The notes under the pieces: generated by a model
Seen by the model: the letters and a program-made list of their open reading frames with translations, nothing else
The model's database searches: none
Told to the model about the DNA's origin: nothing
Program-made: the position numbers and the translations under genes
Shown: in pieces, positions 1 through 7,683 of the stretch
Layout of the letters: every line of letters starts with the position of its first letter
Position numbering within the stretch: the stretch's first letter is position 1
Source of the DNA: Zoogloea sp.
GTDB taxonomy: Bacteria > Pseudomonadota > Gammaproteobacteria > Burkholderiales > Rhodocyclaceae
Length of the DNA: 20,273 bases
NCBI GenBank assembly: GCA_016790385.1
Contig: JAEUNV010000321.1
Span: 1-20,273 of the forward strand
Direction of reading: 5' to 3'

Positions 1-519
1 CGCCACAGGTGGAGGCAGAGCCTCTCCCGCAATCCGTGCCGCAATGGCCTCCACCCCTGCCTCGATACCACCGGCAAAATCGCCCCCTCGAAGGCGGGGA
101 GCCACAACGTCAGCGACAATACGCTTGGCAATGGCATCCGGCAGCGCCCCCTCCAGACCGCGCCCCACCTCGATACGCAATCGTCGGTCGTCCCGGGCGA
201 TCAGGAACAGGATGCCATCATCAACACCCTTGCGCCCCAGGCGCCACGCCTCCGCCACGCGCAGTGCGTAAGCCTCCACCGCTTCGGGCTTGGTTGTCGA
301 AACGACCAGCACGGCCACCTGCGCCCCCTTTTCCTTCTCGAGGGCGATCAGGCGTGCTTCAAGGGCATCCCGACGGGTCGGAGGGAGAACGCCCAGCGTG
401 TCGGTGACATGCGCCGACAAGGTCGGCACGGCCTGCAGCTCCTGGGCATGCAGTACCCCGCCGGCGATAACGCACAACACCAGCAGAAAAAGGCGAAGCA
501 ACACGGCGGAGCGGCCCAC
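1..519 (-). CDS. TPM-domain (YgcG-like) secreted/membrane protein, C-terminus cut by window start
   Basis: Reading the minus strand gives an open frame from just after the lemA stop to the window edge (173 codons, no stop). It begins with a hydrophobic signal segment (LLRLFLLVLCVIAGG, then HAQ), followed by the TPM fold: VTDTLGVLPP, then ALEKEKGAQVAVLVV, then GRKGVDDGILFLIARDDRR and IEVGRGLEGALPD. These match the TPM_phosphatase/Psb32/MOLO-1 family as found in YgcG. There is no ATG; GTG at 519 and GTG at 504 are the best starts and TTG at 525 is possible. The frame follows the lemA stop by about 20 bases, the usual lemA-TPM pairing. Such proteins are thought to act at the envelope; substrate unknown. 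The C-terminal part, often a membrane or Gly-rich tail, lies outside the window. Confidence 0.85.
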   Translation of the reverse strand, partial: MGRSAVLLRLFLLVLCVIAGGVLHAQELQAVPTLSAHVTDTLGVLPPTRRDALEARLIALEKEKGAQVAVLVVSTTKPEAVEAYALRVAEAWRLGRKGVDDGILFLIARDDRRLRIEVGRGLEGALPDAIAKRIVADVVAPRLRGGDFAGGIEAGVEAIAARIAGEALPPPVA

Positions 520-540
520 GGCCAAGGCTTCGGATATTGC

Positions 541-1164
541 TTACTGGGTCTTGGCGGGCGCGGGTGCGCTGGCGGGGGATCCGAAGTTGACCTTCGGCGG
601 CTCACTGATGGCCTGCTCGTTCTCGACCGTGAAGTTGGCCTTGGGCTTGGCGCCGATGACCATCGCAGTGAGATTGTTGGGGAAGGTACGCACCGAGACG
701 TTGTAATTTTCTACCGCCTTGATGTAGCGATTGCGCGCCACGGTGATGCGGTTCTCGGTGCCTTCAAGCTGCGCCTGGAGATCGCGGAAATTGGCGTCGG
801 CCTTCAGGTTGGGGTAGTTCTCAGATACCACCAGCAACCGTGACAGTGCGCCCGACAGCTCGCCCTGCGCCTTCTGGAAGCGGGCCATTGCCTCCGGGTC
901 ATTCACCAGTTCGGGCGTCACCTTCATGCCAGCCACATTGGCCCGGGCCTCGGTGACACGGGTCAGCACTTCCTTCTCGTGGGCGGCGTAGCCCTGCACC
1001 ACCTGCACCAGATTGGGGATCAGGTCGGCGCGACGTTTGTATTGGTTAAGAACCTCCGACCAGGATGCGTTGATCTGTTCATCGTTGATCTGGATCTGGT
1101 TATAGCCACATCCGGAAAGCAGGAACAGGGACAGAACCACGGATAAAACATGCTTGATGGACAT
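541..1164 (-). CDS. lemA: LemA family lipoprotein
   Basis: The 207-residue product starts with a lipoprotein signal (MSIKHVLSVVLSLFLLSGC), lipobox cysteine at residue 19. The LemA core follows: helical NASWSEVLNQYKRRADLIPNLV, the EKEVLTRVTEARANV segment, YPNLKADANFRDLQAQLEGTE with NRITVARNRYI, and a short disordered tail. This is the standard LemA helical-bundle signature and length. An ATG at 1212 is also in frame, but the start at 1164 places the lipobox correctly and has GAGGG about nine bases upstream. LemA proteins are membrane-anchored with an extracytoplasmic helical domain; the molecular function is not established. The TPM gene directly downstream suggests one transcript. Confidence 0.93.
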   Translation of the reverse strand: MSIKHVLSVVLSLFLLSGCGYNQIQINDEQINASWSEVLNQYKRRADLIPNLVQVVQGYAAHEKEVLTRVTEARANVAGMKVTPELVNDPEAMARFQKAQGELSGALSRLLVVSENYPNLKADANFRDLQAQLEGTENRITVARNRYIKAVENYNVSVRTFPNNLTAMVIGAKPKANFTVENEQAISEPPKVNFGSPASAPAPAKTQ

Positions 1165-1246
1165 GAAACGCGCCCTCGCGAAGAATAAATCGGTATCGAA
1201 TTCAGCGGTCATCCCGACCGCAGGGGGCCAAGGTCATTCTATAGCC

Positions 1247-1266
1247 GCCCCGATCGATCTCGGGGC
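1247..1266. other. GC-rich hairpin between the UDG gene and lemA
   Basis: GCCCCGA (1247-1253) pairs with TCGGGGC (1260-1266) around a six-base loop. It lies 3' of the uracil-DNA glycosylase gene and 5' of lemA. No T-run follows it on the minus strand, so it is at best a weak terminator or a structure in the lemA leader. Confidence 0.35.
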
Positions 1267-1304
1267 ACTGCCGTCAGCGAATTAAAATATTGCATATTCC
1301 GCAC

Positions 1305-2126
1305 TCAGGCAGGTTTCAGGGATTTCATTGTGCGACGGGCAAAGCAAAGATCTTCCCATGCCTTGCTTTTGTCCTGCAGATTACGCAGGAGATAGGCGGG
1401 GTGATAGGTCACCACCACGGGTATCCCACCATGGGTATAAAGCCTGCCGCGGGCCGTAGCAATGCGGACTTCCTCGTTAAGCAGCGCCTGGGCGGCCGGA
1501 CGCCCCAGGGCAATGATCAGGCGGGGCTGAATCAACGCAATCTGGCGTTCCAGATATGGGAAGCAGGCAGCCAGCTCGGTCGCTTCCGGCGTACGGTTGT
1601 TGGGCGGGCGACACTTCACCGCATTGGCAATGTAAACATCCTCGCCGCGCTTGAGGTCAATGCTCGCCAGCATGGCATCAAGAAGCCGCCCGGCCTGACC
1701 GACAAACGGCTCGCCCCGCTCATCCTCTTCAGCCCCAGGCCCTTCACCGACGAAGAGCCAATCCGCCTGTTGGTCACCTACGCCGGGCACAGCCTGCTTG
1801 CGCCGCTTGCACAGGCCACAAGCCTCGCACCCACGGATACGTGCCTCCAGCGCCTCCCAATCCAGCCCCGCCACGGCATCATCTCCATCAGAACGAGTCG
1901 CGGACGTCACCACGCCTCCCGCCGGCAAAATGTCATTGCGTTGATCGCCGAGAACAGGAAGGCGAGGCGCAAACGAGGGCGAGACGGGTACAAGCGGCGT
2001 CAAGACAGGGGCCGGGGCTGGGGCCGGGGCCAATTCAGCCTCAACGCTCCCCCCTTCGCGCAGCCGCCACAGGGGAGCCAGCCCCATCTCCTTCAGGATG
2101 GCGTCGCGCCGACGGCTCACGCTCAC
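1305..2126 (-). CDS. Family 4 uracil-DNA glycosylase (4Fe-4S)
   Basis: This 273-residue protein removes uracil from DNA at the start of base-excision repair. Residues 100-106 (CEACGLC) and C172/C188 give the spaced cysteines of the family 4 iron-sulfur cluster. Active-site motif A is GEGPGAEEDERGEPFVGQAG (128-147) and the second motif is HPAYLLR (242-248); KCRPPNNRTP (171-180) is also typical. The first 25 residues (SRRRDAILKEMGLAPLWRLR) are a conserved betaproteobacterial extension, joined to the catalytic domain by a Pro/Ala-rich linker at about 33-57 encoded by GC-rich repetitive DNA. The ATG overlaps the rimI stop (ATGA, 2123-2126), indicating translational coupling. The tsaB-rimI-UDG order is common in betaproteobacteria. 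The linker is probably flexible and variable. Confidence 0.95.
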   Translation of the reverse strand: MSVSRRRDAILKEMGLAPLWRLREGGSVEAELAPAPAPAPVLTPLVPVSPSFAPRLPVLGDQRNDILPAGGVVTSATRSDGDDAVAGLDWEALEARIRGCEACGLCKRRKQAVPGVGDQQADWLFVGEGPGAEEDERGEPFVGQAGRLLDAMLASIDLKRGEDVYIANAVKCRPPNNRTPEATELAACFPYLERQIALIQPRLIIALGRPAAQALLNEEVRIATARGRLYTHGGIPVVVTYHPAYLLRNLQDKSKAWEDLCFARRTMKSLKPA

Positions 2127-2575
2127 AGCAAATGCCTCATGACCACGGCGTCCTCGCGACCGTTCAAGGCCGGGTAGTAGCCCTTGCGTCGGCCAATCAT
2201 CTCGAATCCCACCTTCTTGTAGAGGGCGAGCGCCGCTTCATTGGACGGACGCACCTCGAGAAAAATCTGCGTGGCACCCGCAGCGCGGGCCACATCACCC
2301 AGATGCTGAAGCATGCGACCTCCGAGCCCGCAGCCCTGCCTGGCCTGACACACGCTGATATTGAGGATGTGGGCCTCATCGAGGACCATCATCAGCACCG
2401 CATACCCTGCTCGCTGCCCGTCTTCAAACAGTGTCCAGCAGCCATACCCCGCCACCATGGAATCGATGAAATTTTGTTGTGACCAAGGGAACGGGTAAAG
2501 CAGGCGGTCCTGTGCCGCAACCCATTCCAGATCCGCCACAGTCATGGGTATGAAATCGATTGCCACAACACTCAC
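2123..2575 (-). CDS. rimI: Ribosomal protein S18 alanine N-acetyltransferase
   Basis: A 150-residue GNAT acetyltransferase. The acetyl-CoA pyrophosphate loop is RQGCGLGGRML (79-89), followed by EVRPSNEAALALYKKVGFE (107-125), the typical RimI block with the conserved Glu and the general-acid Tyr119, then RRKGYYP. The N-terminus has the substrate-side PFPWSQQNF typical of RimI. In characterised bacteria RimI acetylates the N-terminal alanine of ribosomal protein S18. It sits 43 bases after tsaB and overlaps the following glycosylase gene by four bases, so the three are probably cotranscribed. Function is by family; other protein targets cannot be excluded. Confidence 0.92.
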   Translation of the reverse strand: MSVVAIDFIPMTVADLEWVAAQDRLLYPFPWSQQNFIDSMVAGYGCWTLFEDGQRAGYAVLMMVLDEAHILNISVCQARQGCGLGGRMLQHLGDVARAAGATQIFLEVRPSNEAALALYKKVGFEMIGRRKGYYPALNGREDAVVMRHLL

Positions 2576-2618
2576 GGCGCCAGTCCAGAGGCACCCAGAG
2601 CGAAAAACGCGGGCTGCG

Positions 2619-3311
2619 TCATGCCTTGCCTCCGGCGGCCAGGCGTTCCGAAGTGGTCATGGCAACCTTGTCGCGAACGTAGAAGGGGGCTGCCAATGCA
2701 GGATCGAGTGTTTCACCGCGTTGGAAGCGGCTTGCGGCGAGACGCGCAACACTGGAGGCAAGCGGCACAGGTGCACCGTCGAATCCTGTCAACCGCGCCC
2801 CCAGTGCCGGCACAAGAACCTCTCCATAAGCCCGGAATGCAGTCCCGAACCCGAACCACGTTCCGTCCGAAGGCAAGTGCGCCCCACCGGGCGCAGCACA
2901 CGTCGGCGCCAGCACCTCGCGCAGTCCGTCAGGTACGCGGCGGTAGGCGGCGAAGTAAACCTCGGACATCCGCGCATCGGCGGCGACAAAGATGGCGTCC
3001 TCCAGACACTGGCTCGCCAGGGCTTCCAATGTCCCCACCGGTACCACGGGTTTGCCGAGGCCCATCGCAAGTCCTTGGGCCACACCGCAGGCAAGGCGTA
3101 ATCCGGTGAAGGCCCCGGGCCCCGCACCAAACGCAATGGCATCAAGATGTGCCAAGGGGACACCACAATCATTGAGAAGGGCCACCACCGCCGGAAGCAG
3201 GATTTCCGAGTGACCCGGACGGCCTGGCACCTGACGCTCGGTCACGGTGGTTCCGTCAAGCAGCGCAACCGACCCGGAGTCGGTGGACGTTTCCAGAGCT
3301 AAGATCTTCAT
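2619..3311 (-). CDS. tsaB: tRNA threonylcarbamoyladenosine biosynthesis protein TsaB
   Basis: A 230-residue member of the ASKHA-fold TsaB family. MKILALETSTDSGSVALLDG is the family N-terminus; HSEILLPAV (39-47) and AFGAGPGAFTGLRLACGVAQ are the family hallmarks. TsaB lacks the metal site of its paralogue TsaD and serves as the scaffold of the TsaB-TsaD-TsaE complex that makes t6A37 in ANN-decoding tRNAs in the cytoplasm. The following rimI is a usual neighbour in proteobacteria. A 51-base gap separates it from the small secreted-protein gene upstream, which might share its transcript. Confidence 0.95.
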   Translation of the reverse strand: MKILALETSTDSGSVALLDGTTVTERQVPGRPGHSEILLPAVVALLNDCGVPLAHLDAIAFGAGPGAFTGLRLACGVAQGLAMGLGKPVVPVGTLEALASQCLEDAIFVAADARMSEVYFAAYRRVPDGLREVLAPTCAAPGGAHLPSDGTWFGFGTAFRAYGEVLVPALGARLTGFDGAPVPLASSVARLAASRFQRGETLDPALAAPFYVRDKVAMTTSERLAAGGKA

Positions 3312-3362
3312 ATCGGGCGCATTCTACCGCCCTCCGGGCTTGCTGCTATTACGCCGGCAGTG

Positions 3363-3683
3363 TCATTCGGCGCGGCGCGGGGGATAGCCGTAGACGTCCC
3401 TCCCCGCCTCATGAACATCGCGACGAAGCTGCCGACGCTCTTCAGGCGACCATCGGCGCCCATTCCGTTCATCAGCATCACTACGGTGCCCTGGTTCGAC
3501 CGCCAGGACGGGAAGCTGCCTGATCTGGCGCTCCTGCTGCGCGGAGTACTGGCGGAGATAAGGCACAAGCCGCTCACCCTGATCGGCACAAACGCCCGCC
3601 GCAGGCAAAAGAGACAACAGCGCCGCGACCCCAAAGGGGAAGGCATTGCAGATCGATTTTGCTGAATAAATTCCGTGACGCAT
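3363..3683 (-). CDS. Small secreted hypothetical protein with an SPEERRQLRRDVHEAGRDVY motif
   Basis: About 106 residues. An N-terminal signal peptide (hydrophobic FPFGVAALLSLLPAAGVCA, cleavage near VCA-DQ) is followed by a short charged mature region rich in Arg, Glu and Gln, ending in RWSPEERRQLRRDVHEAGRDVYG. I remember similar SPEERRQLRRD(V/I)xxAGRxxY tails from small betaproteobacterial secreted proteins, but no function. An ATG at 3692 is in frame; the one at 3683 is preferred because GAGG sits just upstream. The signal peptide and codon use argue for a real gene. It is divergent from ompR, sharing a 191-base intergenic region, and may be the first gene of the tsaB run. Function unknown; a periplasmic location is inferred. 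Confidence 0.7.
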   Translation of the reverse strand: MRHGIYSAKSICNAFPFGVAALLSLLPAAGVCADQGERLVPYLRQYSAQQERQIRQLPVLAVEPGHRSDADERNGRRWSPEERRQLRRDVHEAGRDVYGYPPRRAE

Positions 3684-3804
3684 GGTCCTCATCCTAACCC
3701 GGTCCGGGGCTTAACGGCGGATCCGCCTGACCCCGATTTGATTCTGGCAGCGCAAAAAGCCCGTGGAATCGGCCTTTGTAAGAAAATGTTAGACCCTCAC
3801 AAGG

Positions 3805-3829
3805 ACTTACTTTTACTTACCCGACTTGC
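3805..3829 (+). promoter_or_regulatory. Candidate OmpR-type operator: ACTTAC direct repeats upstream of ompR
   Basis: ACTTAC occurs at 3805-3810 and 3815-3820, followed by the near copy ACTTGC at 3824-3829. Steps of 10 and 9 bases put the copies on nearly the same DNA face, the layout used by winged-helix OmpR/PhoB regulators that bind as head-to-tail dimers. The site ends 45 bases before the ompR start, and an inverse GTAAG lies at 3778-3782. Autoregulation, or shared control with the divergent secreted-protein gene, is inferred from position only. Confidence 0.4.
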
Positions 3830-3874
3830 GCGACGGATCTAGCGGGCCCGTCGGTGAGCCGTTAGGATTGGGCC

Positions 3875-4603
3875 ATGGAAAAAGAAATATATCGGATTCT
3901 TGTTGTTGATGACGATCTTCGCCTGCGCGAGCTGCTCAAGCGTTATCTCGGTGACCAAGGTTTCAACGTCAAAGTGGTCAACGACGCAGCCCAAATGGAC
4001 AAGGCACTGCTGAGAGAGCATTTCGACCTCATGGTCCTTGATCTGATGCTGCCCGGAGAGGATGGTCTCGCAATATGTCGACGCCTGCGGGGCACCGGCA
4101 ACCTCATCCCGATCGTGATGCTCACCGCCAAGGGTGACGACGTTGATCGCATCATCGGGCTTGAGATGGGTGCTGACGACTATCTGCCAAAGCCCTTCAA
4201 CCCCAGGGAACTGGTGGCACGCATCCACGCCGTCTTGCGGCGCCAGCCCCACACACCTCCGGGCGCTCCAGTCACCGACGATGAGGACGTGAGCTTCGGT
4301 CAGATCGTCGTACAGCTTGGCAACCGTGTCCTGATCCGGAATGGGGAAGAAACGCTTCTCACCACGGGTGAGTTCGCACTGCTCAAGGTGCTGTTGCAGC
4401 ACCCTCGCCAACCGCTCTCCCGTGACCGCCTGATGGAACTGGCCCGGGGCCGGGAGTATGACGTTTTTGACCGATCCATCGATGTGCAGATTTCGCGCCT
4501 GCGCAAGCTCATTGAGGAAGACCCCGGCAAACCCCGCTATATCCAGACCGTGTGGGGTTTCGGTTATGTCTTCGTACCGGACGGCAATAAGCACGCCCCC
4601 TGA
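3875..4603 (+). CDS. ompR: OmpR-family response regulator
   Basis: A 242-residue transcription factor. The receiver domain (about 6-121) has the acidic pair D12/D13, phosphoacceptor D56 in VLDLMLPGEDG, T84 in VMLTAKG and K106 in DDYLPKPFNP. The C-terminal winged-helix domain (about 140-235) has the LLTTGEFALLKVLLQHP and SRDRLMELARGREYDVFDRSIDVQISRLRKLIEEDP segments with the wing ending YIQTVWGFGYVF. The latter closely resembles OmpR rather than PhoB or KdpE. The sensor kinase starts eight bases downstream, making a paired operon. In enterobacteria OmpR controls porins and responds to osmolarity and pH; targets here are not visible in the window. Confidence 0.93.
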   Translation: MEKEIYRILVVDDDLRLRELLKRYLGDQGFNVKVVNDAAQMDKALLREHFDLMVLDLMLPGEDGLAICRRLRGTGNLIPIVMLTAKGDDVDRIIGLEMGADDYLPKPFNPRELVARIHAVLRRQPHTPPGAPVTDDEDVSFGQIVVQLGNRVLIRNGEETLLTTGEFALLKVLLQHPRQPLSRDRLMELARGREYDVFDRSIDVQISRLRKLIEEDPGKPRYIQTVWGFGYVFVPDGNKHAP

Positions 4604-4611
4604 AGTTACCC

Positions 4612-5964
4612 ATGGCGTCAGCCCGCGGTCGTTCATTCCTGGTGGGGGCGCCTAGCACCCTGCTCTGGCGCATCTTCCTCGTCGTCACGCTTTTGATGCT
4701 TGCTTCGGTCGCTGTATGGTCCGCCATCTTCAGCCATTTCGACCAAGCCAGCCGGGCCGCCCAGACTGCCCAGACCGTTGTCAGCATCATTAACCTGACA
4801 CGTACGGCACTGCTCAATGCAGACCCGGGCCTGCGCAAAGATCTTCTCCTTGACCTGGCCACGCAGGAAGGTATCCGCATCTATCCGGCGGAGGCCGATG
4901 ACCGGATCACCCCGCTTGAGGACAGCACGCATGTGAAAATGCTCACGACCGAAGTGCGCCATCAGCTTGGCCCGGAAACCCGCTTTGCCTCATCCTGGGA
5001 AGGCTTGCCGGGCTTCTGGGTCAGCTTCCATATTCAGGCTGATGATATTGAGAACGCTGGCGAGTTCTGGTTCATGCTGCCCGCCGAACGCGTGATTCGG
5101 CCCCACGCGCTGGAATGGATGTGGTGGGGCACCGCCGCCCTCACCTTGGCAATGCTTGGGGCCTACATGATCGTGTCGCGCCTCAACCGCCCTCTCAAAG
5201 CGCTGGCCACCGCCGCACGCACCGTAGGGCGTGGCGAAGTCCCGGCCCACCTGAGCGAAAGCGGACCCGCCGAACTGGCTGAGCTGGCTCACGCCTTCAA
5301 TCAAATGTCCCATGATCTCCAGGAGCTCGACGCCGATCGCGCCCTGATCCTCGCCGGCGTATCCCACGATCTGCGCACGCCCCTCGCGCGCCTGCGCCTG
5401 GGCATCGAAATGTGCGGCGCCGATCCTGTCGATGTGGATGCCATGGTGTCCGATATCGAAGACATGGACCGCATCATCGGGCAGTTCCTGGCTTTTTCCA
5501 GGCAAGATGCTGAGGAAGCACACGAAGTCACGGATCTCGCCGGTCTGGCCAACGAACTTGCCGGACTCTATGCGCGCCGAGGCTTCCCCATTCACGTATT
5601 GGCCACCGCGAATGCGATGGCGCAAGTTCGACCACAAGCCTTGCGCCGGGCTGTAACCAACCTGATAGAAAATGCCCTGCGCTATGCGGGTCACGCCCCG
5701 GAAATCGCCGTCGGGCTGCTGGATGGCCGCCCGATGATAGAGGTTCTCGACAGGGGGCCCGGCATTCCGACCGACGAAATCGAGAGGGTCAAACGTCCGT
5801 TCACACGCCTGGAGTCCGCCCGCAGTGACACCAAGGGTTCGGGGCTCGGACTCGCGATCGTTGACCGTATCGTGCGGGGGCTGCACGGCGAGTTCCGCCT
5901 GCTGCCCCGCGAGGGTGGTGGCCTGCGCGCCTGCATACTGCTTCCAGCCATACCAAAAACGTGA
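4612..5964 (+). CDS. envZ: EnvZ-type sensor histidine kinase
   Basis: A 450-residue inner-membrane kinase. TM1 is about residues 17-40 (LLWRIFLVVTLLMLASVAVW) and TM2 about 167-187, enclosing a periplasmic sensor region of about 125 residues. HAMP follows (SRLNRPLKALATAARTVGRGE), then the DHp helix with H-box VSHDLRTPLARLR, phosphoacceptor His252. The ATPase domain has the N box NLIENALRY (N354), G1 DRGPGIP and G2 GSGLGLAIVDRIV. Domain order and the DLRTPL H-box match EnvZ. It should phosphorylate and dephosphorylate the OmpR protein encoded just upstream. The sensor region is not conserved enough to infer a stimulus. Confidence 0.92.
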   Translation: MASARGRSFLVGAPSTLLWRIFLVVTLLMLASVAVWSAIFSHFDQASRAAQTAQTVVSIINLTRTALLNADPGLRKDLLLDLATQEGIRIYPAEADDRITPLEDSTHVKMLTTEVRHQLGPETRFASSWEGLPGFWVSFHIQADDIENAGEFWFMLPAERVIRPHALEWMWWGTAALTLAMLGAYMIVSRLNRPLKALATAARTVGRGEVPAHLSESGPAELAELAHAFNQMSHDLQELDADRALILAGVSHDLRTPLARLRLGIEMCGADPVDVDAMVSDIEDMDRIIGQFLAFSRQDAEEAHEVTDLAGLANELAGLYARRGFPIHVLATANAMAQVRPQALRRAVTNLIENALRYAGHAPEIAVGLLDGRPMIEVLDRGPGIPTDEIERVKRPFTRLESARSDTKGSGLGLAIVDRIVRGLHGEFRLLPREGGGLRACILLPAIPKT

Positions 5965-6008
5965 GTTGAAGCTAGAATCCAAACCGTCGTCCTCCAGATC
6001 GCACTCCC

Positions 6009-6719
6009 ATGATTCTGTTCCATCAGTTCTTCGACCCCACCAGCTGCACCCTCAGTTATCTCCTCGCCGATCCTCTGACCGGCGACGCGGTCATTATCGA
6101 CTCCGTCAAGGAGCACGTCGGGGCCTATGTCACCTTCCTTCAGGAGCAGGAACTTCAGCTTGCATGGGTGTTAGAGACGCATGTTCATGCCGATCACATT
6201 ACTGGTGCAGCCGGACTGCGGGAGCTTACAGGGGCCCGCAGTGCCGTCTCCGCCGCGGGTGGCGTGGGTTGCGCCGACCGGCTGCTGTCCGATGGCGACA
6301 CCATCGTCTTCGGCAACGAACTCATCCGCGTGATCCCGACCCCGGGTCACACGCCAGGCTGCATCACCTACCACTGGCGTGATCGGCTATTTACCGGGGA
6401 CTCGCTCATGATTGGCGGCTGTGGACGCACCGATTTCCAAGGCGGTGATGCAGGAACGCTCTACGACAGCATCACCGAGCGGCTTTTCGTCACCGCCGAC
6501 GAGACCCTTGTCTATCCGGGGCACGACTACCACGGCGCCCGTGTTTCGTGCATCGGCCAGGAAAAAGCGAGCAATCCGCGCCTGGCCGGACGGAGCCGGG
6601 AAGATTTCATTGCATTGATGTCCGATCTTGACCTGCCGCGCCCGCGCAAGATAGATGAAGCCATTCCCGCCAACCTGCGCTGCGGCCGTGCCGGAGAACT
6701 TGACATCCATGGTGCCTGA
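6009..6719 (+). CDS. ETHE1-like persulfide dioxygenase (MBL fold)
   Basis: A 236-residue metallo-beta-lactamase-fold protein. HVHADH (58-63), H114 (TPGHTPGC), D131 (LFTGDSL) and H172 (YPGHDY) form the metal site. GCGRTDFQGGDAGTLYDSI (137-155) is the block that marks ETHE1-like persulfide dioxygenases rather than glyoxalase II; its arginine (R140) is at the position linked to glutathione binding. Known members use one Fe(II), held by two His and one Asp, to oxidise glutathione persulfide to sulfite in the cytoplasm. The last 11 bases overlap the hemoglobin gene. A divergent hydrolase in this subfamily remains possible, but the signature block is complete. Confidence 0.85.
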   Translation: MILFHQFFDPTSCTLSYLLADPLTGDAVIIDSVKEHVGAYVTFLQEQELQLAWVLETHVHADHITGAAGLRELTGARSAVSAAGGVGCADRLLSDGDTIVFGNELIRVIPTPGHTPGCITYHWRDRLFTGDSLMIGGCGRTDFQGGDAGTLYDSITERLFVTADETLVYPGHDYHGARVSCIGQEKASNPRLAGRSREDFIALMSDLDLPRPRKIDEAIPANLRCGRAGELDIHGA

Positions 6720-7107
6720 GCACACCACGCCATACTCCGAACTGGGCGGTGCAGAGCGCATCCGTCGCCTTGTACATCGTTTCTACGCCCTGATGGATAC
6801 CCTCCCGGAGGCCTGGGACGTGCGACAGATGCATCCTGAAGACCTTTCCGGATCGGAGGAAAAACTCTTCAAGTACCTGAGTGGCTGGCTGGGCGGGCCA
6901 CCACTGTATGAACAGGAGTTCGGTCACCCCCGCCTGCGGGCACGTCACCTGCCCTTTGCCATCGCCAGTGCCGAACGGGACCAATGGCTGATGTGCATGC
7001 GTCTGGCCTTCGACGAGTGCATCCCGGAAGGGCCGCTGCGCACGCGCCTGTGGGCAGCCATTGAAGGGCTTGCCGATCACATGCGCAACCGCGCCGACCC
7101 CACCTGA
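6709..7107 (+). CDS. Group II truncated hemoglobin (trHbO type)
   Basis: A 132-residue 2-on-2 globin. It shows TPYSELGGAERIRRLVHRFYALMD (7-30) with the B-helix Phe/Tyr pair, the HPEDLSGSEEKLFKYLSGWLGGPPLYEQ block (42-69), and FGHPRLRARHLPF with the proximal His at 80. W93 (DQWLMCM) is the G8 tryptophan diagnostic of group II. Such proteins bind O2 and NO with high affinity; proposed roles are oxygen handling, NO detoxification or peroxide chemistry. The ATG at 6709 lies inside the preceding dioxygenase gene (11-base overlap), suggesting coupled translation; an in-frame ATG at 6655 would add residues with no family match. Confidence 0.92.
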   Translation: MVPEHTTPYSELGGAERIRRLVHRFYALMDTLPEAWDVRQMHPEDLSGSEEKLFKYLSGWLGGPPLYEQEFGHPRLRARHLPFAIASAERDQWLMCMRLAFDECIPEGPLRTRLWAAIEGLADHMRNRADPT

Positions 7108-7146
7108 TCCGGTCTCCGCCACATCCAGCCCCCGCGTTCCCGACCA

Positions 7147-7683
7147 ATGAAATTTCTTTTCGATCTTTTCCCCATCATCCTGTTTTTTATCGCCTACAAG
7201 TTCTCGGGCATCTTCGCCGCAACCGCCGTGGCGATTGCAGCCACAGTCGGGCAGATAAGCTGGGTCTGGTTCCGCCACCGCAAGGTGGACACCATGCTTT
7301 GGGTCAGCCTTGCCATTGTTACGGTATTCGGCGGCGCCACCCTGCTGTTCCATAACCCCACATTTATCAAGTGGAAGCCCACCGTGCTGTACTGGTTCTT
7401 TGCGGGAACACTCCTGTTCTCAGCCCTCGTGCTCAAGAAAAATCTGATCCGCTCGCTGATGGAAGCCCAACTCAAGCTTCCTGAGCCGTTGTGGCACCGC
7501 CTCAATCTTGCCTGGGTGGGCTTTTTCGCCGGAATGGGCGTGCTCAATCTGTTTGTTGCGTACAACTACTCTGAAGACACCTGGGTCAATTTCAAGCTTT
7601 TCGGCGGCATGGGCCTGATGCTCGTGTTCGTCCTTGCGCAGGGGATGCTGCTCTCCCGTTACCTTGAAGAGGAACCTGAATAA
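7147..7683 (+). CDS. yciB: Inner-membrane septation protein YciB
   Basis: A 178-residue multi-pass inner-membrane protein. [18 protein letters not shown] is the family's N-terminus; the hydrophobic helices, the [18 protein letters not shown] segment and the late [22 protein letters not shown] and [13 protein letters not shown] motifs are characteristic of YciB/IspZ. It is linked to cell-envelope synthesis and septation through interaction with elongation and division proteins, though its mechanism is unclear. Its TAA shares one base with the yciI ATG, so the two genes are directly coupled. Length is normal for the family. Confidence 0.95.
   Translation: MKFLFDLFPIILFFIAYKFSGIFAATAVAIAATVGQISWVWFRHRKVDTMLWVSLAIVTVFGGATLLFHNPTFIKWKPTVLYWFFAGTLLFSALVLKKNLIRSLMEAQLKLPEPLWHRLNLAWVGFFAGMGVLNLFVAYNYSEDTWVNFKLFGGMGLMLVFVLAQGMLLSRYLEEEPE

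Noticed and set aside
5973..5978. TAGAAT -10-like box before the dioxygenase gene
   Set aside because: No plausible -35 at the right spacing; too weak to call a promoter.
4990..5982. 330-codon minus-strand frame across envZ
   Set aside because: It is antisense to a kinase with H, N and G boxes; no recognisable domain of its own.
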